A stretch of DNA of 64,000 bases from the NCBI RefSeq assembly GCF_033097365.1, contig NZ_AP028461.1, positions 8,370,001-8,434,000 of the forward strand, in the 5' to 3' direction. Both the position numbers and the translations under genes were made by a program. Shown here in pieces: positions 50,106 to 58,333 of the stretch. The number at the start of each line of letters is the position of its first letter. The stretch's first letter is position 1. Source of the DNA: Actinoplanes sichuanensis (GTDB taxonomy: Bacteria; Actinomycetota; Actinomycetes; Mycobacteriales; Micromonosporaceae). The notes under the pieces were generated by a model. It saw only the letters and a program-made list of their open reading frames with translations, ran no database searches and was not told the origin of the DNA.

Positions 50106-50678
50106 ATGCTTGTCAAGATCATCGACCAGATCACCGACGATGAGATGCACAAGGCAGCCTGGGAACTCTATGAAGGCGCGTTCCGCGACCTCCGCTCCCT
50201 CGCCGTGCAACGTCACCTGATGTATCGGTCAGAGTTCGAAGAGGTCATGCGCGACCCGAGGGTCGACAAGTACCTCTGCCTCAACGACGACGGCAAGCTC
50301 TGCGGCCTGTCCACGTTCACCAACGACCTCTACGCGGTGCCACTGATCGCGCCCGAGTATTTCGAGCGCCGATGGCCGGAGATGTACGCGCAGAAGCGCA
50401 TCTGGTACGTCGGATTCGCCGCGGTCGGCACCGAGGCCCGGGACACGAGGGCCTTCTCGGAACTGGTCACGGCCATGCAACAGACCGCCGCCGCGCGGAA
50501 CGGCATGATCGGGATCGACTACTGCCGGTACAACGACGACGAGCGCAATTTCGGCCGGGTGGTCCGGCTGATGCTGAAGCGCCTGTCCGGTGGCGCGATG
50601 CGCGCCGAATGCCTGGACCAGCAGTCGTTCTGGATCTACGAGTTCCCGGCGGCCCCCAGTCTCAAGGTCGCTGCCTGA
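50106..50678 (+). CDS. Uncharacterised GNAT-like protein
   Basis: Start ATG 50106 with GGGGAG upstream; the frame is open further left but that sequence is not protein-like. The 190-residue product has no membrane segment. The middle part alternates strands and helices in a GNAT-like order: KYLCLNDDGKLCGLSTFTND, then KRIWYVGFAAVGTEARDTRA and ARNGMIGIDYCRYN. The classical acetyl-CoA loop (Q/RxxGxG/A) is not evident, so it may be a divergent acyltransferase or an unrelated fold. No close functional relative is recognised. Its leader has three perfect inverted repeats, so its expression is probably tightly controlled. Confidence 0.8.
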   Translation: MLVKIIDQITDDEMHKAAWELYEGAFRDLRSLAVQRHLMYRSEFEEVMRDPRVDKYLCLNDDGKLCGLSTFTNDLYAVPLIAPEYFERRWPEMYAQKRIWYVGFAAVGTEARDTRAFSELVTAMQQTAAARNGMIGIDYCRYNDDERNFGRVVRLMLKRLSGGAMRAECLDQQSFWIYEFPAAPSLKVAA

Positions 50679-50681
50679 TCG

Positions 50682-51302
50682 CTAGCTCAAACCCATGGGC
50701 GCCCTCCACATGCTCCACAACGGCGGCCCGTCGGGTAGCTCGATCACGGACCGGACCTGGTATCCGTGCCGGAGGTAGAGATCGCGGTTGCGCGGGTCGT
50801 TCGCCTCCAGATAGGCCGGAATCCCGGCCCGGTCCAGACGGGAATGGTGGCGGTCGAGTAGCGCGCTGCCGATGCCCTCGTTCTGCCGGCCGGGCCGGAC
50901 GGCGAGGAACGCCAGATAGTGGTGCGGGTCGAGGGGGTGTTCCCCCTCCAGCGCCGCGTCCAGCTGCTGCACGCGGTGGAACGCGGTGTCGGACGCCTCC
51001 TTGACCCGCCGCTCGTAGTCCATCGGCGGCGGGATCATCGCGGTGAGCGGGAACCAGAGGGCGACCCCGCACATCCGGCCGTCGTCGGCGTCGGCGGTGC
51101 TGTAGACCTCGCCGTACTGCAGCGCGTACTCGACGAAGATCTCGAAGTAGCCCGGTGACAGGCGACGGCGCTCGGCGGCGTCCGGGTGCAGCCAGCGGGC
51201 GACCGGTCCGTCCCACATCGCTGCGGCCACGAGGTCGGTGATCTCCTCGGTGTCGAACGGCGACACGTGACGGATCACGAGTTCCTGGATGGCGTACGTC
51301 AT
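50682..51302 (-). CDS. GNAT-family N-acetyltransferase
   Basis: The 206-residue protein has the GNAT acetyl-CoA loop RQNEGIGSALLDRHHSRL and the end block YLEANDPRNRDLYLRHGYQV, the form seen in many actinobacterial stand-alone acetyltransferases that modify small amines. Its start overlaps the end of the amino-acid permease gene by 4 bp (ATGA), so it is co-translated with that transporter; an amino-acid or amine substrate is therefore plausible. Confidence 0.92.
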   Translation of the reverse strand: MTYAIQELVIRHVSPFDTEEITDLVAAAMWDGPVARWLHPDAAERRRLSPGYFEIFVEYALQYGEVYSTADADDGRMCGVALWFPLTAMIPPPMDYERRVKEASDTAFHRVQQLDAALEGEHPLDPHHYLAFLAVRPGRQNEGIGSALLDRHHSRLDRAGIPAYLEANDPRNRDLYLRHGYQVRSVIELPDGPPLWSMWRAPMGLS

Positions 51303-52879
51303 CGGGATTCCCTACCTGAGCTGGTCGTCGAATAGTGGTCCTGGAAGGCCATCGAGTGGGAGTGCGGCCGGGGCGGCTCGGGGAACTCGAAGAGGGTCCG
51401 GCGTTCCACACCACGGCCGATCACCGCGTACACGTCCGGCTTGGTGTATCTGACGATCGCCGCCCAGCCGGCGCCGAGCACCGCGAGAACCGCATACCCG
51501 GCCGCGAAGGCCCAGTTGAAGATCGAGTCCTCGGCGAGCCCGAGAACGTCGCCGAGCCCCACCACGGTCGCGAACAGGATGATGCTGAGCAGGAAGAACG
51601 CGATCACCGGGGTGACCCGGCCACGCCACACGTTCTCCAGCCTCGGATGCTGTACGAAGAACGCGATCACCGCGGCCGACGTACCCCACATCAAAATCAG
51701 GACGCCCAACCCACCGACCACGGTGAGATAGCCGAAGAGCTGCACCAGCGGGTCGGCCTGGGTGAACCAGTAGGCCAGGATCGCGACCAGGGAGAGCACG
51801 CTCTGAGTGATCGAGCCGACCACCGGCGCACCGGTCCGCGGGTGGGTGTAGCCCCAGCGACTCGGCAGCATCCGCTCGCGGCCCAGGGCGAACTGGTACC
51901 GGGAGACCGCCGCGTGGAAGGCCAGCAGCGCCGCGAAGATACTGGTCATGAAGAGCAGATAGCCAATGGTGATCATGATGTCCGGCACATGTGGACCGAC
52001 CAGGCTGAAGACCAGGTTCGTCTCCTCCCGCTGGGCGTCCGCCACGATCCGGCCCGGACCGGCCCCGACCGACATCGCCCAGGCGGACACCGCGCACATC
52101 AGACCGGCGAGCAGCACCGCGATGTGGGTGGCCCGAGAGATGGTCCGTTTCGGGTCCTTGGCCTCCTCGGAGAGCACGACCGTGGCCTCGAAACCGGTGA
52201 AGCCGCCGATCGCGATCACCATCATCGCGACCACCTCGGGCGTGAGCAGCTGCGCCGGGTTGAGCATCGCGACGCTGACCTCACCGTCCCGCGGGTTGGC
52301 CACCATCACCAGGTCGTAGATCAGCACCACGGCGATCTCGGCGACCAGCAGGATGCCGAGCACCTTGCCGCTCAGGTCGACCCAGAGCATGCCGAGCACC
52401 GCGATGATCGCCCAGGCGAAGAGCGCGCACACCACCCATGGGACGTTCAATCCGAGCGAGCCGAGGATGCCGGCGGCGACCACGCCGAAGAGCCCGAACA
52501 GACCGATCTGCATCATCGCGTACGCCGGCAGGGCCACGAAGGCCGCCGCGACACCGAGCTCCCGGCCGAGACCATGACTGATGTACGAGTAGAAGGCACC
52601 CGAGTTCACGATGTGTCGGCTCATCGCCACGAACCCGACCGTGAAGATCGACAGGATGCCCGCGACGACGATGTAGACCAGTGGTAGTGCGGTGTTGCCG
52701 ACCACGGCGTACACCGTCGTGATGGCTCCGATGATCACCGTGAGCGGGGCGGCTCCGGCGACGCCGAAGAAGACCACCGACGAGACGCCGAGCCGGTTGT
52801 TGGCGAGGGCCGCGCTGATGATGTCCGAACCGGGGCCGCCGCGCTTGGCGGCCGCCTCCCGGTTCAGTTCGTTCAGCAT
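51299..52879 (-). CDS. APC-family amino acid permease
   Basis: The protein, starting at 52879 (MLNELNREAAAKRGG), has twelve or so membrane helices and the APC motifs GVAGAAPLTVIIGAI in helix 1 and GFTGFEATVVLSEEAKDPKR in the middle, typical of amino-acid/polyamine transporters. An open frame to 52981 would overlap the upstream gene and is not preferred. The C-terminal cytosolic tail is short and His-rich (PRPHSHSMAFQDHYS). It lies between a GPP34-like gene and a GNAT gene, in one operon. Confidence 0.92.
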   Translation of the reverse strand: MLNELNREAAAKRGGPGSDIISAALANNRLGVSSVVFFGVAGAAPLTVIIGAITTVYAVVGNTALPLVYIVVAGILSIFTVGFVAMSRHIVNSGAFYSYISHGLGRELGVAAAFVALPAYAMMQIGLFGLFGVVAAGILGSLGLNVPWVVCALFAWAIIAVLGMLWVDLSGKVLGILLVAEIAVVLIYDLVMVANPRDGEVSVAMLNPAQLLTPEVVAMMVIAIGGFTGFEATVVLSEEAKDPKRTISRATHIAVLLAGLMCAVSAWAMSVGAGPGRIVADAQREETNLVFSLVGPHVPDIMITIGYLLFMTSIFAALLAFHAAVSRYQFALGRERMLPSRWGYTHPRTGAPVVGSITQSVLSLVAILAYWFTQADPLVQLFGYLTVVGGLGVLILMWGTSAAVIAFFVQHPRLENVWRGRVTPVIAFFLLSIILFATVVGLGDVLGLAEDSIFNWAFAAGYAVLAVLGAGWAAIVRYTKPDVYAVIGRGVERRTLFEFPEPPRPHSHSMAFQDHYSTTSSGRESR

Positions 52880-52932
52880 CGTGCCGGCCCAGCGGTCGAC
52901 GTTGTCACGTCGTCGTTGATGGCGTCCGGGGC

Positions 52933-53574
52933 TCACCGGCGACCGACCGCGAGAGCCGAACCGACCAGGGCCTCGGTGCACTCGACCAGCTCCTGCAGGT
53001 CACCCGGCAGGGAGGCGATCATGCTGGGCAGCGCGTGGTAGATGTGCGGGTAGTTCTCGAACCCGTACATCACATGCCTGGTCAGACCGGTGGAGACGAC
53101 GAGACCGACCAGCATCCGATCGGTGACGTTCAGCTCCATCCCGCGGACCAGCATGTTGGCGACCCGGGTGGAGGCCCAGGCGGCGGCGTTGCGCTGGCGT
53201 GCGGTGTTGGGCATGTAGAGGGTCTGGGTGGTGCCGAGCATCCGGCGCTTGGTCACCAGCTCGACCGCTCCGACCCGCATCAGCCGCTCGGCGACCCGCA
53301 ACGCCGAGTCCTGCGCGAGGAAGGCGAGCCAGGTACGGATGTCGCGGTGCTGTGGCTGGGCGTTGAGCAGGTCGAGGATGTCGTGGTTGAGCGCGTCGCG
53401 TGGCGGGCGCCGGTCGAGGACGATCAGGTCGCCGTCGTTGACGGCGATACGGCCTTCGAGGACCAACTCCGCGAGTAATGCGGCAGCCAGCCCCAGGCCG
53501 GTCGCACGAGGATGCAGCCGGGACCGCCCGGTGCGGTCCTCGTGTGCGATCAGGTAATACTGGTCAGCCAACAC
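52933..53574 (-). CDS. GPP34/GOLPH3-family protein
   Basis: The protein matches the Golgi phosphoprotein 3 family found in actinobacteria: LADQYYLIAHEDRTGRSRLH at the N-terminus, LAAALLAELVLEGRIAV with the conserved Leu-rich helix, and LLNAQPQHRDIRTWLAFL. Eukaryotic GOLPH3 binds phosphatidylinositol-4-phosphate at the Golgi; bacterial members have no settled function but may bind membrane lipids. The start is uncertain: GTG at 53574 is chosen, with TTG 53598 and GTG 53583 as alternatives. It leads an operon with an APC permease and a GNAT acetyltransferase. Confidence 0.85.
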   Translation of the reverse strand: MLADQYYLIAHEDRTGRSRLHPRATGLGLAAALLAELVLEGRIAVNDGDLIVLDRRPPRDALNHDILDLLNAQPQHRDIRTWLAFLAQDSALRVAERLMRVGAVELVTKRRMLGTTQTLYMPNTARQRNAAAWASTRVANMLVRGMELNVTDRMLVGLVVSTGLTRHVMYGFENYPHIYHALPSMIASLPGDLQELVECTEALVGSALAVGRR

Positions 53575-53685
53575 TCCGTCCACGCCCCTTAGACGCAAGT
53601 TCCAATGATCTTTTACCTAGGAATGTAGGAAACAAGACAGAACTCGATGTCCGCAGCATCATGTACCCAACATCAAGGTCAATAC

Positions 53686-53704
53686 AAGAAGTACTAGACT
53701 TCTT
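53686..53704. promoter_or_regulatory. Inverted repeat in the GPP34 / XRE divergent region
   Basis: AAGAAGT (53686-53692) and ACTTCTT (53698-53704) pair perfectly around a five-base spacer, in an AT-rich stretch between divergent genes. A regulator binding site is possible. Confidence 0.4.
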
Positions 53705-53775
53705 ATTCAGCACCCGCAGTATTTGATCATTCGAGAATCGCGATCATGAAATGGGTATCTGGATCGTGTTGGCGC

Positions 53776-53791
53776 GGTCGTAATATCGACC
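53776..53791 (+). promoter_or_regulatory. -10 box inside an inverted repeat before the XRE gene
   Basis: TAATAT (53781-53786), a near-perfect -10, is flanked by GGTCG and CGACC, which form an inverted repeat around it. A regulator bound here would block the promoter, so autoregulation by the XRE protein is likely. Confidence 0.5.
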
Positions 53792-53815
53792 ACATCAGGA
53801 CCGTAGGGAGTCCAG

Positions 53816-54664
53816 GTGTCCGATATAGAGGGTCCGACGCTGCGACGCCGCCGCCTTGGGGCTGAGCTCAAACGCTGCCGGGAAGCCGCCGGCCTCACAC
53901 AACAGGACGTGTCCCGACATTTCGAGTGGCACTCCGCCAAGGTGACCCGCATCGAGACCGCGCGGGTCGCGGTCACCCCGCGGGACGTCCGTGACCTGCT
54001 CACTCTCTACAACGTGCGCGATCAGAACATGCGCGAGGCGCTGGTCGAGCTGGCTCGCCAGTCCCGCGAGCGCACGTGGTGGACCGACTATCGCGACATC
54101 ATGCGCCCGGGCAACTTCGTGGGCCTGGAGGCCGCCGCGTCGGCGATGCGCACGTGGGAGCCGGTGCTGATTCCCGGCCTCCTCCAGACGCCCGACTACA
54201 TGCGGTCACTGATGAGAAGCGGTCGGCCGACCGACCCCGAGGAGCACATCGACAGGCGTATCGCGCTGCGCCAGACCCGGCAGGGCCGGCTCACCAGCGA
54301 TCGTCCTTTGGAATTGTCGGCGTTCATGGACGAGGGCTCACTGCATCGGGTGATCGGCGATCGAGCGGTCATGACCGACCAGCTCCGCCATTTAATCGAG
54401 ATAGCTAAATTGCCAAATGTATTCCTGCAGATACTCCCCTTCACCGCTGGTGCGCACCCCTTCCTGAGCGGGCCGGCGGCGCTTTTGGAGTTCCGAGAGA
54501 CCACCCATTTGGATGTTGTTTATATGGAAGGCCTTGCGGGAGACTTGTACGAGGAACAACCAGACATGGTTGACTGGTACCGGCAGGAGTTCGAGCGATT
54601 GAGCGCCATGGCGCTCGACCATCGCACGACCATAAAGATGATCGAGAGTCTGCTCGTCGCTTAG
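53816..54664 (+). CDS. XRE-family regulator with DUF5753 domain
   Basis: The 282-residue protein has an N-terminal helix-turn-helix (LGAELKRCREAAGLTQQDVS, HSAKVTRIETARVAV) and the DUF5753 domain (VLIPGLLQTPDYMRSLM, LEFRETTHLDVVYMEGLAG), a layout of WhiJ-type developmental or metabolic regulators in Streptomyces and relatives. Codon 193 is TTA, and nearby codons are AT-rich (AAA, AAT, GTA), unlike the neighbouring genes. Start GTG with GGGAG upstream. It is paired with the DUF397 gene, as is normal. Confidence 0.93.
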   Translation: MSDIEGPTLRRRRLGAELKRCREAAGLTQQDVSRHFEWHSAKVTRIETARVAVTPRDVRDLLTLYNVRDQNMREALVELARQSRERTWWTDYRDIMRPGNFVGLEAAASAMRTWEPVLIPGLLQTPDYMRSLMRSGRPTDPEEHIDRRIALRQTRQGRLTSDRPLELSAFMDEGSLHRVIGDRAVMTDQLRHLIEIAKLPNVFLQILPFTAGAHPFLSGPAALLEFRETTHLDVVYMEGLAGDLYEEQPDMVDWYRQEFERLSAMALDHRTTIKMIESLLVA

Positions 54665-54704
54665 CACTCCCGAGGAAATCTCACATCGAAGGGAGGTGCT
54701 TGAG

Positions 54705-54920
54705 TTGCGCGCGCACCAAATCGACGGAGCTGTCTGGAAGAAGGGCAGCCGCAGTAACGGAACCGGCGGCAGCAACTGCGTCGAGGTCGCATTCCTCGAC
54801 GAGGGAATTGCCGTCCGAGACAGCAAGGACCGGATGGGACCGGCCCTCATGTTCACGTCGGCGGAGTGGACCGCCTTCGTGGACTCAGCCAAGGACGGCG
54901 AATTCGACATCGTTTCGTGA
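54705..54920 (+). CDS. DUF397 small protein
   Basis: The 71-residue protein contains the DUF397 motif SNGTGGSNCVEVAFLDEGIAVRDSKD and a C-terminal FTSAEWTAFVDSAKDGEFD. These proteins accompany XRE/DUF5753 regulators and are thought to antagonise or license them. Start TTG at 54705 is chosen because GGGAGG lies eight bases before it and itself overlaps the in-frame GTG at 54696. Confidence 0.92.
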   Translation: MRAHQIDGAVWKKGSRSNGTGGSNCVEVAFLDEGIAVRDSKDRMGPALMFTSAEWTAFVDSAKDGEFDIVS

Positions 54921-54997
54921 AAGCCTACCGATAGGTGCGCACCGATGGAAGTCCCGCGCTGAGGCCCGGACTTTCACGATGTGCACCCGGAAGGCAC

Positions 54998-55024
54998 CGC
55001 CCGGTCGCTTCCAGCGACCGGGCG
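54998..55024. terminator. Bidirectional terminator after DUF397
   Basis: CGCCCGGTCGCT (54998-55009) and AGCGACCGGGCG (55013-55024) form a perfect 12-bp stem with a 3-base loop, between the convergent DUF397 and coiled-coil protein genes. Confidence 0.75.
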
Positions 55025-55058
55025 ATCACGCATTCCGAAAACGTGAAACTGCTTCCGT

Positions 55059-55862
55059 TCATCCATTTCCGGAGTGGATCGGGAACAGTGGGTGAGCGCC
55101 GTTTCCCACAGTGAGCGGCGAGTCACCCGCAGCCATGATGAAGATCGGCCAGGTCGCCACCCGTGACTCGGCGATCCCGGCCTCCCGTCGCAGACTGTCC
55201 CGGCCCCGGCACGCCAGCCGGGTGTCGTGCCAGGCCGCCCGCTCGGCCACGACCGCGGCCCGATGCAACCGTTCCAGGTGCTCGGCGCACGCCCGCTCCA
55301 GGACCACCTCCTGCTCGGCCGGGTGCCGTCGCGGGTCCCACCCGGCCCGGCCGGCCAGGGCGTCGGCCAGCGCCGACACCGGCAGCTCGGCCCGGGACAC
55401 GGCGGCTCGTACCCCCTCATGCAGGAAACGCTCGCGGGCGGCGTACTCCGCGGGATCCTGAGGGGTCCACGGCGTGCCGAAGGCCGCCGCCTGCCGACTG
55501 CGCGCCCGCCGCGCGTCGGCCACCCGGAACGCCGCCCACGTCGCGTCCACCCGGTCGGCGGCCGCCCGCCAATGCGCCTGCCACCGCTCGACCGCCTCGG
55601 CGGCCTGTGTGGCCGCGACCCGGACCTCGAGCGCATACCGCACCGCCGCCTGTGCTTCGGCCGACTCGGCGGCCCGCCGTTCGGCCCTCCGCCGCCGGGT
55701 CCGCCGGACGAAGTTCGCCGCCTCCAGCAGGGCAGTGCCCGGATTGCGTACTCCATCCGGATTCGCCAGCACCACCAGCGCGGGCAGGGTGAGCAGCATC
55801 AGCGCCGCCCAGATGGCCATCGGGGTCGGCTCGGCGAGCAGCATCTCGGCAAGGATGTTCAT
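55059..55862 (-). CDS. Uncharacterised membrane-anchored coiled-coil protein
   Basis: Starting at 55862 (MNILAEMLLAEPT), the 267-residue protein has one N-terminal membrane segment (about 15-33), then a long Arg/Ala/Glu-rich helical region with heptad-like repeats (RRTRRRRAERRAAESAEAQAAVRYA...) and several Trp residues. The C-terminus LTVGNGAHPLFPIHSGNG is unstructured. No family is recognised. It is convergent with the DUF397 gene and follows, in the same orientation, another small membrane protein. Confidence 0.75.
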   Translation of the reverse strand: MNILAEMLLAEPTPMAIWAALMLLTLPALVVLANPDGVRNPGTALLEAANFVRRTRRRRAERRAAESAEAQAAVRYALEVRVAATQAAEAVERWQAHWRAAADRVDATWAAFRVADARRARSRQAAAFGTPWTPQDPAEYAARERFLHEGVRAAVSRAELPVSALADALAGRAGWDPRRHPAEQEVVLERACAEHLERLHRAAVVAERAAWHDTRLACRGRDSLRREAGIAESRVATWPIFIMAAGDSPLTVGNGAHPLFPIHSGNG

Positions 55863-55941
55863 GGCGGGTCCGTCCGCTCGTGGGGGGAGTTCGCGCAGCA
55901 CAGGCGTCGCCCCGGGCGCCCGATCGGGCGTCCGCGAGGTC

Positions 55942-56304
55942 TCAGGCCGCGTGCGGCGGAGCGCGGGAGACCGCGGCGCACGCGGTGTCCTGCGAGGTCA
56001 GCGCGGGAGCGCGGTCCGCGACCGGAGCGGTCACGGCAGGCGGTTCGGCGGCGGGTTCGACGATGGTCGACACCTCAGCCGCGCCGGTACGGGTTACGTG
56101 CTCCGTCCGCGCGCAGGAGGCGGCCACGGGGCGGGGCGGTGCCGCACTGGCGGTCACTTCGGCGGCGGTCACTTCGACGGCGGCCAGTTCGCCGGCGGCC
56201 CCTTCGCCGGCGGCCCCTTCGCCGACGGCCGCGAGTAGCGCCACCAGAAGGGCGAAAAGGACGACGATCGACCGCGGCAGTGCACTGCCCCGACCGGTCA
56301 TCAT
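55942..56304 (-). CDS. Small exported Ala/Glu/Val-repeat protein
   Basis: From ATG 56304, the 120-residue product has a signal or anchor helix (SIVVLFALLVALLAAVG) followed by Gly-Glu-Gly-Ala-Ala and Val-Glu-Val-Thr-Ala type repeats and a Pro/Ala-rich tail with two Cys. A TACTTT -10 box seven bases before the ATG supports expression as a leaderless message. The same DNA read on the plus strand gives a pentapeptide-like pattern that has no start signals. Function unknown. Confidence 0.5.
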   Translation of the reverse strand: MMTGRGSALPRSIVVLFALLVALLAAVGEGAAGEGAAGELAAVEVTAAEVTASAAPPRPVAASCARTEHVTRTGAAEVSTIVEPAAEPPAVTAPVADRAPALTSQDTACAAVSRAPPHAA

Positions 56305-56311
56305 GTCCAAG

Positions 56312-56317
56312 AAAGTA
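56312..56317 (-). promoter_or_regulatory. -10 box for the small exported repeat protein
   Basis: On the minus strand TACTTT lies seven bases before the ATG at 56304, in the spacing seen for other leaderless candidates of this window. Confidence 0.4.
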
Positions 56318-56485
56318 CCCGAATATGGCTCCTTGTCCGTTCAGCCGCGCCGCAGGTCAGACGCAGTCGAAGCCGCTCCTCTAAGGTTCCTCTGACCGGA
56401 ACGGATCACTCACGTCCGCCCGGCGACGGCCGATGGAACGTACCGACCCGGAAGCCATCCGGAGCTGTCGCCGACGGGAGCCCTC

Positions 56486-58333
56486 ATGCCGAAGCGATCC
56501 GTGGTCACCGACCCGGTCCTGCTGGGCCTGGTGGCGCTCGGTGTGCTCCTGGTTCCGTGGTTCCTGCACTTCGGTGACCAGCAGCGGGTCTCCTGGGGTC
56601 TACAGACCACCATCGACGCCGCGAACGTGTACTTCACCTTCCGAACCGCCACCCACCAGGGCATGTCGGCGGCCGGCCGACGGTTCTGGTGGGCCGCGGT
56701 GATCGCCTGCGCGGGCTGCCTGCTCGGTGACGGATATCAGACCGTCCGGCTGGTGTTGGACCCGTCGACCACCGCGGTCAGCCCGATCCAGACCGGCCTC
56801 GTCGTGCTCGGCATGGTCATCGTGGTCGGCGCGATGCTGCGGCACCCGCTCGGCGGCGCCGGTCGGCAGCGGCTGCGGCTCTGGTTCGATGCGACCACGG
56901 TACTCACCGGCGTCGCGGTCTTCCTGTGGTATTTCGTGCTGGCCGCCGACCTGAGTGGTCGGCAGGCGGCCGACCGCTGGGGCGCCGCGGCCACCGCCGT
57001 GGTGATGCTGCTGATCACGTTCGGGCTGCTCAAACTGATTCTCAGCGGCACCGCCCCGTTCACCCGCTCGGCCGGGATCGCGGCCGCGATCGGGGTGTCC
57101 GGCACCGCCTTCGCCGGACCGGTGACCCTCGGGTTGATCGGCGACCCGGGCCCCGGCGGCGCCGCGATCGTGGCACTTCTGCCGTGTGTGCTCGCCTCGG
57201 CGGCCTTCCGGGTCCAACAGCTGCACGTGTGGCGGCTCACCGAGACCCGGTCGGTCGGGATGGGTGGCCGCTCCAGCCGGCTCCCCTACTTCGCGGTGAT
57301 CGCGACCCAGATCCTGCTGGTCGTCTCGCTCCGGGAGGACGACGTCGACCTGCGGGTGTGGGGTGTGGCGATCGGGGCCGTGGTGATCACCGCACTGGTG
57401 CTGGGCCGGCAGGTGGCGGCGATGCGCGACAACGAGCGGCTGCTCACCAAGCTCGACGGACAGGCCGAGCGGTTCCGGGCCCTGGTGCAGAACACGTCCG
57501 ACCTGACCCTGGTGATCGACTACGACGGACGCATCAGCTACGCCACCCCGGCCGCGTTCCGGGTGCTCGGCATGCCCGCCGACGACCTGCTCGGCACCTC
57601 GCTCTACGAGCGCACCCACCCGGACGACGGTCCCCAGGTCGCGGAACTGACCGAGCTGCTCACCCGCGCCCCGGGGGCCGGGGTCGCCGCCCAGGTCCGG
57701 TGGCGGCACGCGGACGGGTCGTACCGCTGGCTCGACCTGGTGGTCACCGACCTGAGCGACAACCCGAACGTCGCCGGGGTGGTGCTCAACGCACGGGACG
57801 CGAGCGAGACCCGGGCCCTGCACGACGAGCTGCAACGGCAGGCCACCCACGACGCTCTGACCGGGCTGGCCAACCGGGTGCTGCTGCACCGGCGGCTGAA
57901 CGCGGCGACCGAGCGGGTCAGCATGCTGCTGATCGACCTGGACGGCTTCAAGGAGATCAACGACCGGCACGGGCACCACACCGGCGACCAGGTGTTGACG
58001 GAGGTGGCTCAGCGGCTGGCCGGTCTGCTCGGGGCCGGCGAACTGGCCGCCCGGCTCGGTGGCGACGAGTTCGCGGTGTTGCTGCCGGGCACCGACGCCA
58101 CCGAGGCCGGCCGGCTGGCCGAGCGGATCGCCACGATGCTCGCCGAGCCGATGCCGATCGGGGGCGAGTTGCTCACCGTCGGCGCCAGCGTCGGCGTCTC
58201 GGCCGGCGAGCCGGGGGACGGCGACGGCCTGCTGCGCGAGGCCGACGCCGCCATGTACCGGCGTAAGCGCGAACGCAAGGAGCGGCGCGCCCAGGCCGTC
58301 GGTCAGGGAGCGGTCCAGCCGGCCGGGACCTGA
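56486..58333 (+). CDS. Membrane PAS-GGDEF diguanylate cyclase
   Basis: The first 310 residues contain eight or so membrane segments. A PAS domain follows (about 325-440, FRALVQNTSDLTLVIDYDGR), then a GGDEF domain (about 455-600) with LIDLDGFKEINDRHGHHTGD and the intact catalytic signature LGGDEFAVLL. The RxxD inhibitory site before GGDEF is not present. It should make cyclic di-GMP in response to a membrane or PAS-sensed signal. Start with CGGGAG upstream. The last 31 bp overlap the convergent beta-propeller gene. Confidence 0.95.
   Translation: MPKRSVVTDPVLLGLVALGVLLVPWFLHFGDQQRVSWGLQTTIDAANVYFTFRTATHQGMSAAGRRFWWAAVIACAGCLLGDGYQTVRLVLDPSTTAVSPIQTGLVVLGMVIVVGAMLRHPLGGAGRQRLRLWFDATTVLTGVAVFLWYFVLAADLSGRQAADRWGAAATAVVMLLITFGLLKLILSGTAPFTRSAGIAAAIGVSGTAFAGPVTLGLIGDPGPGGAAIVALLPCVLASAAFRVQQLHVWRLTETRSVGMGGRSSRLPYFAVIATQILLVVSLREDDVDLRVWGVAIGAVVITALVLGRQVAAMRDNERLLTKLDGQAERFRALVQNTSDLTLVIDYDGRISYATPAAFRVLGMPADDLLGTSLYERTHPDDGPQVAELTELLTRAPGAGVAAQVRWRHADGSYRWLDLVVTDLSDNPNVAGVVLNARDASETRALHDELQRQATHDALTGLANRVLLHRRLNAATERVSMLLIDLDGFKEINDRHGHHTGDQVLTEVAQRLAGLLGAGELAARLGGDEFAVLLPGTDATEAGRLAERIATMLAEPMPIGGELLTVGASVGVSAGEPGDGDGLLREADAAMYRRKRERKERRAQAVGQGAVQPAGT

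Noticed and set aside
56130..56238. Pentapeptide-like repeat on the plus strand
   Set aside because: No start signals or folded domain; the minus strand has a signal-anchor protein with a possible promoter.
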